Shown: positions 37,601-50,583, numbered from the stretch's first letter. The stretch: 64,000 bases of DNA from Flectonema sp. DT1601 (GCA_964019425.1 OZ025858.1:310001-374000), one strand, 5' to 3'. The notes: a model not told the origin generated them from the letters alone. Made by a program: numbers and translations.

Positions 37601-40600
37601 GTTTCAGTGATTGTTGTTAATCCTCCAAGCTTGCTAACCAGAGATGAGGCAACCTGTTGGATCGCACTTAAAGTTACAGACGGAGCGGAATTTGCAAAAC
37701 TCTGCAGCTTTTGAGAAGCGACACTCAACTGGTCGAAGTTCAAGTTGGCACCCTGAGCGCTGGCCTGTGTTACGATCAAAGCGGCTGCATCATTCTGTCC
37801 CTGAGCAGTTGCTGGGGGAGTGTAACTACCGACACTGATGACTATTGAATTAGTGGAAGAGACAGCTGTCAAAAAAGTATTTACTGCGACACACCTGACT
37901 TCTATGGAGTACGATTGTGTAGCAACTCGTGGAGCACGAACAGTAACTGACGAAGTGGAGCTGGTGGCTATCCTTGGTTCAGTGTAAGGATCTGAACTAC
38001 CTAATATCTCAACCACGTAGTATGTTATGGAAGTCATATCTGAGAAGCCGTTGCAGTTCACAACGACGGTATCAGTCTCTGGGTTTACGATCTCCAGAGC
38101 AGCAGCGCTGATTACACCAGCCATTCCGAATGTGTTCTTCTCGATGATGAATGTACTGTTTACAACATAAGTCTCAAATACTAATGCCAACTCACAGGAA
38201 ACGTTAGTTCCATTGGTGTTTGATAGCTGTATAGCAGAAACTGTAGTCGACACACCACTTCCTACATTAACATCATCACACGTCCAAGTGTATGACTTTG
38301 CAAAATTTCTGAATGCGAGAGACTGAGTACCAATACCAGTAACACTAGAGTCGAGAACAACTTCTTTATTATCGCTCACAATCACAGGGATATTAGGATC
38401 GGTCACAGGAACTCCATTCACAATTATTGACAGGACAGCTTCATAAACCCGATTAGCCTTAATAACTTGTTCAACGAACACCACGTTATTTGCGAGAACC
38501 GAAAGTGTTGTATCTCGAACCTCATAGTCTAGCGGTTGTTCTCTAACAGAAACCGTGAAATTGTAAGAGTCAGAAATTGGTGGGTCAAGAAGGGGATGTG
38601 CCGAGAGAATTCTAGAATCAATCTGTTCAATATCAGAGACGGAAAGAATAGAAGAATCGAATCCTATCGACAGATCACTTGTTCTACAGGGGATTGCAAC
38701 ACCATCAGAATCCTTAACGCTGATAATACAAACATATTTAGGAGATATTGGAGTCAAGTCAATAATACTACTCACCGGCAACAACTCTGGTTGAGTTGAA
38801 TCCTCAAGTCTACACATAACTGTAGTTGTGTTAGTGTTCGGATACTCATAGGAATATATAACTGGAGTACTACCAATTACGTCACCAACATATGGATACC
38901 AAACACTGAATGATGTGTAACCTGAAACTGACGCAGCAATATAAATGTAAGTAACAGGAATGGTATCAGCGATCGCATGCTCAGTTCTCAAGAAGTAGAA
39001 GCTTCCGATACTTCCAGCATTTGGAGTGGCATTATAAGAAACTCCATCAGCTTCGTTCCGAAATGTAATTCCGAACCCTCCAACATCAGGTGAAGGTGGA
39101 AGAACATAATTACCATCAATCATACCAAGAGTTTTTACTGTGCACCTCAAAGTCTCAAACGCTGCGGGAATCTCCGGGGAAATCGGTCTCGAAGATCTGA
39201 TAGGTTGCGGGTCTACAGGGCAGGTCATGGTCATATTGTTTACTTCACCATATACGAAAGTGTATTCTTTAACAGGTGCAGGGTCAGTTTCATTCAAAGC
39301 TCCAACTATGATACGAGACCCTGTTATGTCTCCCTCTCCGTCTATTCTGAATCGAAGAACTCTTTCCGTTAGAGAAAGTCTTTTGATATTAAATGCATAA
39401 GTGAATGGTTGCGGGCTGACTGGATTATCTGATCCTGATGAAGTGATCTCCAGAGAAGGAGAGATTTCCCAATCAGGGCTTTCGAGCATCAGCCTGGCAG
39501 GCATTCGAAGCCTGCAGTTCTCACACTCACTGACCGCCTGTTCTAATTTACAATTAAGTGAATCGCCGACAAGTAACCAATTTGATAATAATGTGCTCAC
39601 AGTCTGACCTGTGCTTGCTTCAATTCTAGCTTTAGCAGGAAGTGGTGAAATGTTCAACTCTTCGCTCTCTGGGTGGATTGTGCCTGAAATGTCTTTGCGA
39701 AAACACCTAATTGTAAATCTCGAATCCCAACCTACGAACACGTGAAGTGATTCCACTGCTCTGATCTCCACTCCGACCCAAACCTCACTGACCATTACTG
39801 CTTCAATTAGGTATGGACCCTCAGCAGCAATCGGATTTACGATTATTTCATAATTGAACTGGTTGATATTTATAGTAGTAATATGATTCAATACATTACC
39901 CGCAATAGGTGACGTTCCGTGATACAACTTTATTGAAAGCCCACGAGATTCAGTAGGGAGGACATTACCGGCGTTATCCTTCACGACGAAGTTGCAGACA
40001 ATACCGCGGCCAGTGTAGAATTGAATTGAATCTTTATTGTGTGTAATACAAGAAAGAGTCGATGCTGAACCAGAAGAAGAATCAGCAAATTGAGGTGTCA
40101 ATGTCGGAAGTGTCTTGGATATGGAAAATGTTTGGGAATCTGAAAAGGTCACAGTCGGTGTTCTCAACGAAAGAGAGATTGACACCGTGTCTGTTTCTAG
40201 AGCACAGGGTGATTCTTCGTCTGATAGTGTTCCATTCCACCCAAAAAAGTTTTGTACAGTAAAATTCCCCGTGTCATCCTCCGCGCAGAACCACAAAAAC
40301 GCAAGAGCCGCATCAGTAGCTCCTGGGCTTCTGTTTGGGTATCCATTATTTAAATCACCCTTCTGATGTGCCACATCACAGCGATTTGGTGTTTCCTTGT
40401 CTCTACATACGTAACCCTGTGCACACTCAGTCACACAGAACCTGAGCGGTATAAGATTCAGTTCACCACACTGTCGAAAGTCTCTCGATGGACATGCCGT
40501 CATGCTTGCTCCACAGGCCTCTGGAAATTTCATCGATCGGGGAAGTTGATTCCTTGTCAAGGTAGGACATGTTGTAACTGCTCCATAGCAACTCTGTAAT

Positions 40601-40635
40601 CCTGTGAGCAGCAGAAGTGCAACCCACTGGTTCAT
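34306..40635 (-). CDS. Large adhesion-type receptor with EGF module (4 exons, 2014 aa)
   Basis: Minus-strand exons 40635-35125, 35034-34948, 34840-34627 and 34538-34306; donors GTTTGT, GTATGT and GTATGT, all acceptors AAACAG, 2015 codons in total. The ATG at 40635 gives a textbook signal peptide (MNQWVALLLLTGLQSCYG); an in-frame ATG 75 bases earlier would bury it. About 900 residues of beta-sandwich-like repeats follow, with paired Cys and many N-glycosylation sequons. Next is a Ser/Ala/Leu-rich helical block (residues about 990-1120) like the region after REJ domains in polycystin-type proteins, then Cys-rich modules. An EGF domain (CRNGGTCNWPTHGFDVHKCD) lies near residue 1670. The last exon encodes a membrane helix (ILVGVVFFCVIVSLVALMIY) and a 50-residue acidic tail. 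The ligand is unknown; recognition or adhesion at the cell surface is inferred. Confidence 0.85.
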
Positions 40636-42428
40636 TTCCTTTGTATAATTATTATCGTTTGTAGAACCCTGACCTGAAAAGTAAGAAAACATAAATACAG
40701 ATAACATCAACCAGAGAATGGGTCGACTACCTCAACAGTTGTCATTATATTTCATTGCTGGGTGCAGTTAAGATAACAAATGAACAAACATAGTATTCCG
40801 ACCAATTTTTTTCTTTTTGAGAGGCAACTCACTAAACCCGAAGTTCTCCCTCGAGACTACGAATGAGAGCAGGTATCAGATGTCAAGTAGTGTAGGAGGG
40901 GAGAAAGGGTAGTCAGACAACGGGACGAGAGGGTTTTTTCGTGTCAAGGTGTAGGTACATAATTTATACACATTTTTTCACATAATAGCGCGAGAGGGAG
41001 AGGAGTTAGCTAGTAGGAGTGGAATGAGGGTTGTATACTTGTGTCGTTTTTTTTTTTTTTTTTTTTCCAAAAGATTTTCTTTGATAAAAAATAAAACGTC
41101 AACCGTGCTAACCGCGCTAACCGCGTACTATTTTATTTTTATCGAAAACAGGTAAACTTGCAGCTAACAACTACAAGTATAAAAAAAATAAAATAAAATA
41201 AAAACTCCGATTCTGCGACAATCTCCTTCAAATCTAAAACACATTATAAAGAAATCCCTTGCATTCAGCGAGAGTTGGCTGTCATAAACAATGATCATAA
41301 GACTTGCTTAACCCAAGGTAGAAGGGAGGGTACAAGCGAGTAGAGAGATGGTCAAGTTTGTACAACAACAAACTACTTCAAGCACGGCATGATTATCAAT
41401 CTTTCTTAGTCACGGCAGCACATAAACTTTTGTTCTCCTCCCCCGCCAAATTTTTTTTTATCATAATAATTAATTTGTGGAAAAAAAAAAATTAAAAAAG
41501 GGAAAAGATCAAACACCAAAAAAAAAATATCGAAGAAAAAAACTCCAAAATAAATGTGCTTTTTTTTTTTTTTTTTTTTTTTTGTCTGCACCTGTAGTAG
41601 TAGCGGGACATATTCCGAATCTGCTTCCCCCAGCTACTATACCAGCTAAACGTGAATAGGACTTCCTGAGAAATCGAGTAAGAATAACACCATGAAGCCT
41701 TATCGGGACGCTGCGTATGACAAACGAGTTCGCTTTTTTTGCCAAACAGCAGACCAGTGCGAGCGCCTCCCAATAAACTTGGAAGAGTATTTGTTTATTT
41801 TATTTATTTAGCTACGAAGTCCAGGAAGCCAAAAAAAGCAGGAAAAAAACTCAACAGGGTACAGTTAGATCGCTAAAGGCCAACCGTTTTATCGTTAATC
41901 AGTGAAGTCAACCATTATGAGATTCTCACTATCGATAAGGGACTGACCCACAGTAGCCAAGATTTTTAAAAGTGAAGGTAATTCCCCATGCTGTTCGGTA
42001 TCACAAAAATCACAGAACCATTTACTGTTTCTGCTAGGAGGGGTCCCGAGAATTTTTTTCTGCTTTTTTTTTAAAACCGAAAGAACAAAACTACTCGACA
42101 GTAAGAAACTGGTCAGACAAAAGGTGTGAGATGTTGAGGTATTTTTTTTTTTTTTTTTTTTTGTTCACATTAAGACGGCCGCATACTGCTTAATAATCTT
42201 CATTAATAATTAAAAAGAGGACTTCCTTTCATACCCTCCCGAGGATTTCCAATTTCAGTTTCTACGAAATTACAAAGGTGCAACGAATCAGTGACGTGTT
42301 ATTGTGATGCCAATAATGGCTTCATGTTGTTTCGGAGAATTTCTCCTTTCGTTCTTTCTTTCTTTCTTTCGTTCTTTTTTTTTTTTTTTTTTGTATCAAG
42401 AATTCAAAAGAAATTAAAAAAAAAAAAA

Positions 42429-42659
42429 ATGATGAACAACGAACAACGAGTACTCGCCCATCTGGTATCAAACGAAGTGACAACGAGTCTTCACAAAGGG
42501 GAAGACATAATTCCCAAAAGTGATCAATTGTCAATGTCAATGAGACGGGTTCGTTCTTACGGAGCTTTACACACGACAACACAGTTGAAAACAAATACTT
42601 TGCTCTTTAGCGAAAATAATTCATTCGGAGCACAGCGAATCAATGCAATGCGACAATAG
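42429..42659 (+). CDS. Possible small protein of 76 residues
   Basis: ORF starting MMNNEQRVLAHLVSNEVTTS directly after a poly-A run, the same leader arrangement as STT3, and ending in TAG. Composition is protein-like (few homopolymers) in an otherwise non-coding region. No known domain, and the opposite strand is also open, so chance is quite possible. Confidence 0.25.
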   Translation: MMNNEQRVLAHLVSNEVTTSLHKGEDIIPKSDQLSMSMRRVRSYGALHTTTQLKTNTLLFSENNSFGAQRINAMRQ

Positions 42660-45337
42660 TTCCCACGGTTTCAATGAGAAATGGTGAAGGGGAGGGAGGC
42701 GTTCTTACCTTAGAGGGCAGTCCTTTCTGATTTCATCCTCTTGTGAACTAGGAAGCTGCGCAGAAAACTACCTGTATATGTGATTCTACTTATAAGAATT
42801 TGACTTCCCTAGTTTGATGTTTTCGTGAAAGCGTGGGGGTAGCTCTCGGGGAGGCAAAACCTCACTATGTGCACTCCATTCACGCCTTTAACTCGCAATT
42901 GATATGGTCTCAGCGGGGTTGTCTTCCTGACGACCTAAAACCAAACTGATTGAGTGATTCGCAAAAAATAAAACCAAAAAAAAAAAAAAAAAAACAAGAA
43001 CAAGAAAAGAGTGTTCAAAACAACGCAAAAAAAAAGTGATTCAACAATACTAATAACAACGTAAACAATATTAACTGGGTGAAGAGCTAAAGAGAATTTA
43101 CGTGTGCTGAAATTTGTTAGTTGCAATAGTTGAAAAAAATAAATATGAAAAGAAAGAAAAAAAACACGATTGCAAAACCCAATAACTCGAAGAAGCAGCC
43201 AGCCTGCAAAAAAAAAAAAATATATATATATTATAATTATCAGTGGAGAGCCGGCGCTGAGCAGGAAAAAAAAACTAGGGAAACTAACTCCACAGTTTGC
43301 AAATTTCACCTCTCTTGTGAGACAGGAAAGAACAAAATAAATAGCCAGCTTCAAGAGGAACATGGGAGGCGATCCCCGACTTACCTGCAGTCCATTAACA
43401 CGACGCGTTATAAGTACGGTTATTTTGTTTGCTTTTTGCTGGCACCTTAATAAAAAAAATAAATATATAAGTGTAGAACGGTCATCCGTGTAAAAATTGG
43501 TGTAACTTTTTTTTTTTTTTTTTTTTTCCTTTTTTCTTTTCCTGACAGTTTAAGATGACTCGCAAAAGCGAGAACCTAATAAGACAAGAAGAAGACGAAG
43601 AAAGAGCAATAAAGAAAAATATCATTTGAGTAAGACGTAAATAAATAAAATATTATTGCTGTCCACAAGGTTTACAATTAAAAGAGAACGTGATGAGAGT
43701 ATCAACTTATCTCTCATGATTGTTTTTTTTATCGTTCTTTTACTGTGAAAAGAATCTACAACGTTGACTAACAAGAATACCTAATCATGCTTTTTTTTTT
43801 TTTTTTTTTTTTGTTGTTGTTGTTGTTGTTTTTTTTTCAAGCCAAGATGCATTCGCTCCAAGGACAGAATGTCAGTTTTTTTTTTTTTCAGGCTTTTCGG
43901 TTTTTTTTTTTTTTTTTTTTGCAGAAGTTTTTCAGTTAGAAAAACTGTATACGAAATTCAAGCAACCGCAAAATAAAAAAGGACGACGACCTAATTCACT
44001 TACATCACGAATCTTTATTAAGGATGTGAAAAGCTGGTATAGCTACCAATCTTTCACTTGTTTTTGGCTGGTTGAGTCAAACAAGAGAAGCAGCACCATT
44101 TTCAGAGACTGGGGAGAGGAAACATAAATGGAAAACTTCCTTTGACAGATGTGCATTACTAAGCACTGATATCGAGTGATAATGATTTCGACTGCCTCAT
44201 CATCCACGCTCTGTTTCGTGGCAAAGGTAGGAAAAATAAATAAATAAATAAATAGGTAGATACAGACAGAAAATAGGAGCGGCAACGATAAAACGAAAAA
44301 AGCATGCAGACACTTCAAGGTTTAGAACCACTAATCCATTTGAAGTAATCTGAAGTGGTGCTTATTGCTGTTGAAGGGTTTTATTATAAATATCTGACAG
44401 TTCAGAGAGCCCTTGGCTCCACTAATGATGAAAAGTGGGATCGAAAAGGAAGCAAGTCTGACAACACATTACAACAGTTCGGCGTCATTTTCAACTAAGC
44501 TAAAAAAGACGGATAGAGACCAAATTCGTCAATGCGTTGTCAGGTAGGTAAGAAAAAAAAAAAAAGAAGAAAAAAGAAAAGAAACAAGTGCAAGACCAAG
44601 AAAGCGCACCCACTTTCCAGACCACAAAATAATAAGACTGGAGCGGACTGTCGCAACTTGGTGTGTGGATGAACAAAGATACATAAAAAGAAAAGAATGA
44701 AAGAAGTTCCTAACCTAAATAATGATAGAGAAGAAGAAGAAACAAAGAAATCGTCCCAAAACTTTCCCCGCTCGTCAGTTATTAAGAAATGAGAAAATAA
44801 TATCTGCAAATGGCAATGCGACTAAACAGCTTGAAGGCAAAACTCTAAAGTCACAATCAGTAAATCATAGAAGAAAAGAAAAGGAAAAAAAATAGCAAAC
44901 GTTTTTCACAACCGTAAAAAATATTTATAAATAATTAAAAAAAAAAGGGCAACAGTCTCACCCAAGTAGAAAAAAGCAATAATTACTCAAAAAAGAAAAT
45001 TAGCTAAAAATAGCGATAAACATCTCATCGGTTTTCCTTATTTATTTTTTTCTTTCTTTCTTTCTTGTGCAGGTTGCAGCGAAAAAAAAAAAAAAAGAAA
45101 ATCATTATGTCAACAAGATGCTGTTAGCTAGTTATATAATCCAACGTTACTGCATATTATGAGTGCTCTAGGAGGGTAACTCACAGTAACAGAGGCTGTT
45201 AAGGATGGGTAATTGTGATCACAACAAAAAAGTCAAAAAGAAATAATTTTGAATTCCTTCATGAGTTCAGGCGCAGAGGGGAAAAAAAAAAAAACTGAGA
45301 GAACCCCACAGAGAGGAAATAACAGTACACGCAATTC

Positions 45338-45370
<33 letters not shown>

Positions 45371-46141
45371 CTTTCACCCGTCGGTAAAGCTTCATTAAAC
45401 CTCTTCTCAGGTTTCTGAAACAGGGTAGCATGTTTCAACATTAGCACTAAGCACTTAACTTAGTAGATTTCTCACCCCTTTTATTTTTCTTCCTTCTTGG
45501 ATACCTTGGGAATGGAAAAACAAAGTGAACAAAAAAGAAATTCATCCTCCTGTCTCTTGTGTCCGTAAAACAGGAACAGAGGGCGAAGTTAATCATTTAA
45601 AAAATGATTTTTTATTTTATTTTTTTTTTTAGACTTTAAGCACTAAATAATCTATTAAGACGTACCGGGGAACACAGAGAAGGCAAGCAGACTTGGTGAG
45701 GAAAGCCACAGTAAGCATAAATAAAACTCATGCTTTTTTTTAAAGATGATATTTCTTTGGTTTTTTGTAATAGGAATAAAGCAAATGGCATAAAGAGAAT
45801 AGTAGCGGGGAAAACACATGGACGGGGTGGCACTAACTTCTGTATTCCCAAGATACAAAGAGGTGCAGAAAAAACTTCCTTTGGCCACGTGCAAGAATTC
45901 ACCACACGCAAAAGAATCCACGCGACACTAACAAACAAAAGAACAGCAGTCGTAAACGCCGCTCCGCACAGTAAAATAAGACTTGACGAATTCCACGAGT
46001 TTATGTTTTCTTTGTTCCTTTCTGGTTCGTTTGTTGGTTGATTCTCGTCTCTTCACTGCAATAATTTCCATGATTCACCCTCCCAATTGCTTACAAGGAT
46101 TACTCACGAGTTCCTTCACAGAGTATTTCATATCCAGAAGA

Positions 46142-46176
46142 CAAGTAGTATAATTATTTTATAATTATACTACTTG
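46142..46176. repeat. Perfect 16-bp hairpin
   Basis: CAAGTAGTATAATTAT is followed by TTT and then its exact reverse complement. It stands alone in the gene-poor region. It could be a cruciform site, the remains of a small foldback element, or a terminator for an unseen transcript. Confidence 0.85.
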
Positions 46177-48197
46177 CCGTAATATTATATCAAAGTTAGT
46201 GAGTGTTCAAAAAAATAATAATTTTTTTTTTTTTTTTTTTTTTCACGACGAAAAAGTTCTCATTTCTATTCCTTTTTTTTTGATTGGTAGTTTTTTTTTT
46301 TTTTTCAAAAAAATGTGTTTTCATGCTCTCGACAACAATAGTCAGAAATTAAGTGTCAGAAAGATTGAAAAAGATAGATCTTTCATATTGAATAAGGAGG
46401 TGGGACAAATCGGCTGTCATACCTTTTTTTTTTTTCCCCCTGGGTTTTTAGTTGTGTGAGAATCTTTCAATCGAGCGAAGCACGAACGCAGGAAAAAAGA
46501 GCGCAAAAAACATCTTTTTTATGTCCACATTAGACCTGCGGTTTTAATGCAGATGAATTTGACCAAATCGAATTCAAATATAACAATAAAACAACACAAA
46601 ATAGAATAGAGTCTTGTTGTTAGTCCAAGAAAAGTCAGAGAAAAGAGTTATGAAGGTGTGAATAGGGATGAAAAGATGATATTTTCAGCATCGAACAATG
46701 AATTTATCGAATGTCAGTCAAGTAGGTGGCTCGTTGTTTCTACTTCCCGTAGGGAACGGTAGTCAACTTGTTTACAAAATCTGAGCAATGTTAAACGCCA
46801 GGAGAAATAAACAGAAACAGTAACAAGGTTAATGATTTTTTTTTTTTTTTTTTTTTTTTTTGAGTAAAGAATCTGGATTGCTCGTTCCACAAAAACGTAC
46901 CAAACAAGCCCCATGAGAGGCCCTCGCAAATGACTACCAAACAAGACGGGTTAAAGAAGCAAGTAATCTGGCACAATAAACATATATAAGGTAAACAATA
47001 GACGGAAAATCAACGCCAAGACTTAAGGCACTCCACTCCACAGATTAGATTATCTATTTTGTATTGACTCAATAAGTTTAAACACATCCCTCAAAATAAA
47101 GGACGATAAGGTTGCCAAAGAACTGGATCATCGCCTTGTTAAACAAGCGAAAAGTCGGGGGGGGAGTAGCAGTTTTTGGCAATGTGCGATGTAAACTATG
47201 GAAAGCTGTCTTACTAAAATGGAACATCTGCTGATGACTAAAAGAGCACTACAAGTCAGAGATACTAAGCATCACTGACTCGGATACAGGATAATGGTTG
47301 ATTATATTCATCCATCTAACGTTGCTTTATATTATGAGTGCAAACAGGCAAACTCACAGCACCAATCTACAGTGTATCTATGCTGAAAGGTTTTCACAAT
47401 ACACAAGTCGGAGCGCGCATCATTTCCTTAAACAAAATGAAATATTGCAGCGAAGAAACCTCCAACACAGGATTCATTAATCGCAATTTTTTTTTTTTTT
47501 TTCTTTTTTTTTTTTTTTACAAAGCAAAAGCCAGGGAAAGCTCACAGGGTAACAGTTATATCGCTACCAGCAACTGTGAGACTCTCACAGACGATAATTA
47601 GGATACAGAAAAATAAATTAGAAAAAAAAACCCGAAGGGTGCGTTGTGCTTTGAAGAGTTTTTTTTTTTTTTTTTTTTTTTCTGTTTGCACAAATATTCG
47701 CGATCGCAAAATCTATGCTCGAATATAAAATGAAGAAAAAAAAAAAGAAAAAAAAAAAAGAAAAAAAATAATAATAATTATTATCTGAACTAACATATCA
47801 ATCATCAGGTTATTTTTTAAAAATTAAAAAAAATTTACCAAAAGAGATATGAGAACGTGCCAAAAGTAGGGTACAATTTTGGGCCACGGGTATCTGACGG
47901 TCCCTAAGTGTGAATCCAACCACTTTTCACAAGATATTTTGTACTCAAAAAATGCAATTCCGTGTCTGGGAAGTGATTTTACTCACCGCTAGTTTGAAAA
48001 TTCCATATTTTCCCTAAGAGCTTACCTGTAGTATAAGGAGAATGGTAGTGATACTAAGTTCGACCAGGTGCTTAATAGGCAGTACTGATAATACAATGAT
48101 GTGCTTTCTTTTTTATAAAAATCATTGATTTTGCTGAAGTTCTTAATTGCTACACGTCACTGGGAGTGCTGGAAGTACTGCTACTAGCACAGGTACG

Positions 48198-48575
48198 AAT
48201 TTCGATAAATTGGGAAGTAACGGACTGGGAGCTTTTGGCTCCTGCCCTATTCCCGATGTAAACTTTCTTTTTATTTTTTTTTTTTTTTAACAGGCCCAAA
48301 GGGCGACAATGATGGTTGCTGACCAAGGAATAATATTCAAATGAATTTTCGTTTCAAAGAAACGAACAGAATTAAGAGAGAGGTAGAGAAAAAAAAAAAA
48401 AAAAAAAAAAAAAAGAAAGAATAGAAAAAAATATGAAGAGGAAATAATCAAACATGAAAAAAAAAAAAAAAAAATAAAATATAAATAAAAAAACGTTGTA
48501 TGAAAAAGGAAAAAAAGAAAAAAAAAAGACCAGAAAAGGAAAGAGAAAATGAAAAGGTATAATATTATTGTGGGG
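48198..48575 (+). repeat. 380-bp repeat, copy A (complete core)
   Basis: Begins AATTTCGATAAATTGGGAAG, contains the hairpins GGGAGC TTTTG GCTCC-type and CGTTTC AAA GAAACG, several A/T runs, and ends ATATTATTGTGGGG. It interrupts the Ser-rich tail of the transposase, so it inserted after the transposon. Unlike other copies it carries no satellite behind it, which defines the right edge of the core. No protein is encoded. Confidence 0.8.
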
Positions 48576-48593
48576 ACTGATACTGGTACACAT

Positions 48594-49636
48594 ACTGTCA
48601 CTACTGGTAATGATGCTACTGGTGCTGCTTTCAAATTCTGATCTAGGGCAGTTGCGCAAGTCGTGGTCAACCCCACCGCACCCCTTACACTGACGCTGCT
48701 TTCTTTTCCTTTTGGGTATCTGTGTCCCTTTTCCCCCAAGCAACTGTATTTCCCCTGCTTGTAGAAATGGCTATTGCCTTCCTGCGGAACCTGTGGCAAT
48801 GTACCCTTTTCTTTGTAGTCTAGGGTGATCACCAGACTGTCACCTGGGTCTTGTGTTTTTTCAGCGTAAATCGCGTTCTGGCGTCGGAATTCCTCAGTGT
48901 GAAGATCAATCTCTACGAGTTGCTGAATGTATTCTGCAGCCTGAAGTTTAATATTTTGGGGTACACTTCCAGGAGAATTGAGCATGCACTGGAGAATAAG
49001 ACCACTTGAGCGAGAGACATTCCAGACACTCATCGAGTAACCGGACTTCCCTTTAGCACTTTTAAGGAGCTTCCCCAGTTTCTTCCTGATTGACTGGCCT
49101 GCCAGGCAGTAGTTACAAACATCAGTTCGGCGGGCCAGTTTGCGGAATTCTTCTTTTCTCATCCTACGAAAGGTTGTCATTGAAATCTTATCTCTGAGAG
49201 AGCTGCTCTCATAGATGCTCCGGAAAGTTGGCAAGACATTCTGGATGGTGACAGTTGAGTCTCGCACCTTCGACAGCCTCTTCAGTGTGATAGAGGTTTC
49301 CGCCGATGCTGCCCTGTGCTCGCTGTCGACAACTTCTGCCATCTCCTCATTGGTTTTTCTTGGCCGTCCTAGCATCTGAGCCTCACTGTTTCTCTCACCC
49401 CATGCCTTCCTTCCGATCTTAATACCGGCTTCTGCAAAGTGTTAAAACTTCCACCCGTTGCTGTCAAGTGTTTTAAAAACTCTCCTCCTCCTTCCAACTT
49501 CTAAACTACTTATCATCTCACCTACACAAGGGGGAACAACACATTTCCACAGACTTGATATGCCAATAACATCCCTGAGCATGCTGTCAACATCGCCTCC
49601 TGAAAGGCACTCAAGCAGCTGTTTTGCTAATCTCAC
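48594..49636 (-). pseudogene. Internally deleted transposase of the 164-bp-TIR element
   Basis: Minus-strand coding remnant. The first part (49636-49442, MRLAKQLLECLSGGDVDSML...RRRVFKTLD) is separated by a stop from the second (from about 49430, reading FAEAGIKIGRKAWG and then LGRPRKTNEE). The latter runs into ISMTTFRRMRKEEFRKL, TDVCNYC and a first catalytic-like Asp in LVITLDYKEKG. After YSCLG near 48735 most of the DDE domain is missing, and the sequence passes, in another frame, into the zinc knuckle CKGCGGVDHDLRNC and a Ser/Thr-rich tail. So the core is deleted and the copy cannot be autonomous. Confidence 0.7.
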
Positions 49637-50034
49637 CTGTCTCTTTGTCGACCCACTAGCACTGTTTCGCTCCCCCTATTGGAGCTGCTCACCCATTTCT
49701 GTCATTAGCTCTTTGAACCGCGAGATAACAACTTTTTCTTGCATGTTTCTGGATGTTGTAGGAATTTAACTGGTTTCAGATAAATAAACGACATGATTTA
49801 AAAAGGCAGCAAAAATGGTTCATACAGGACAAAGGCCTGTTAGCCTACAAAGAGGGGTCTTTAGTGAAGGAAATATGGAATTTTGAAACTAGCGGTGAGT
49901 AAAATCACTTCCCAGACACGGAATTGCATTTTTTGAGTATAAAATATCTTGTGAAAAGTGGTCGGATTCACACTTAGGGACTGTCAGATACCCGTGGCCC
50001 AAAATTGTACCCTACTTTTGGCATCCTCTCATAT

Positions 50035-50544
50035 AAAAAAAAAATAAAAAAAAAGAATAAACAATGTTATCACTGTTTTTTTTATCGTTCGACTTTGTCG
50101 ACTAATTTCTATTTTCCGTTTTTTTTTCTTTAAAAAATAAATAAAAAGAATTTAAAAAACAAAAAAAGAATAAACAATGTTATCATTGTTTTTTTATCGA
50201 TCGACTATGTCGATCACTTTCTATTTTCCGTCCTGGTCAGGACGCTAAACTGATTGTTTTTTCTTTAAAAATAAATAAAAAGAATAAAAAAAAAAAAAAA
50301 AAAGGGAATAAACAATGTTATCATTGTTTTTTTTTTTATCGATCGACTATGTCGATTACTTTCTATTTTCCGTCCTGGTCAAGACGCTAAACTGAATGTT
50401 TTTTCTTTAAAATAATTAAAGGGTTTAAAAAAAAAAAAAAAAAGAATTAACAATGTTATCATTGTTTTCTTCTATTGATCGACTATGTCGATTAATTTCT
50501 ATTTTCCGTCCTGATCGAGACGCTAAACTGATTGTTTTTAAATA

Positions 50545-50580
<36 letters not shown>
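50035..50580 (-). repeat. Hairpin satellite array S1 (about 4 units, reverse orientation)
   Basis: Four units of about 115-140 bp with the AACAATG/CATTGTT hairpin near 50063, 50178, 50314 and 50452. Orientation is opposite to the arrays at 52431 and 55377. The first unit is of the short type lacking the GTCTTGACCAGGAC block. A long A-run closes the array. Confidence 0.85.

Positions 50581-50583
<3 letters not shown>

Larger units (their letters stand above)
40636..47846. other. 7.2 kb gene-poor region dense in homopolymer runs
   Basis: No gene with a recognisable domain on either strand. Poly-T or poly-A runs of 15-26 bases recur every few hundred bases (near 41047, 41560, 42140, 42376, 42976, 43509, 43791, 45341, 46219, 46840, 47489, 47661). 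Between them are diverged copies of short phrases, for example 41821-41945 against 47521-47605 and 45141-45197 against 47310-47360. It looks like very old repeat DNA. The 5' flank of the receptor gene is at its left end. Confidence 0.5.
47847..50034 (-). mobile_element. DNA transposon with 164-bp terminal inverted repeats
   Basis: Bases 47847-48010 are the reverse complement of 49871-50034 with about ten differences, beginning ATATGAGA. The 2.19-kb unit holds a minus-strand transposase remnant and, inside that gene's tail, a copy of the 380-bp repeat. Long inverted ends and a C-terminal CCHC zinc knuckle (CKGCGGVDHDLRNCP) recall MULE-like elements. The N-terminal half has the pattern TDVCNYC...DYKE...FYKQGKYSCLG of a cut-and-paste DDE transposase group found in fungi and invertebrates; I cannot name it safely. 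The ends sit in A/T runs, so the target duplication is unclear. The right end abuts the satellite array. Confidence 0.85.

Noticed and set aside
42935-43363. 142-residue Phe/Leu-rich minus-strand ORF
   Set aside because: Composed largely of translated A/T runs, with no domain.
48372-48743. Phe-rich ORF on the minus strand
   Set aside because: Only its first 30 residues (zinc knuckle of the transposase) are meaningful. The rest is translation of A-runs in the 380-bp repeat.
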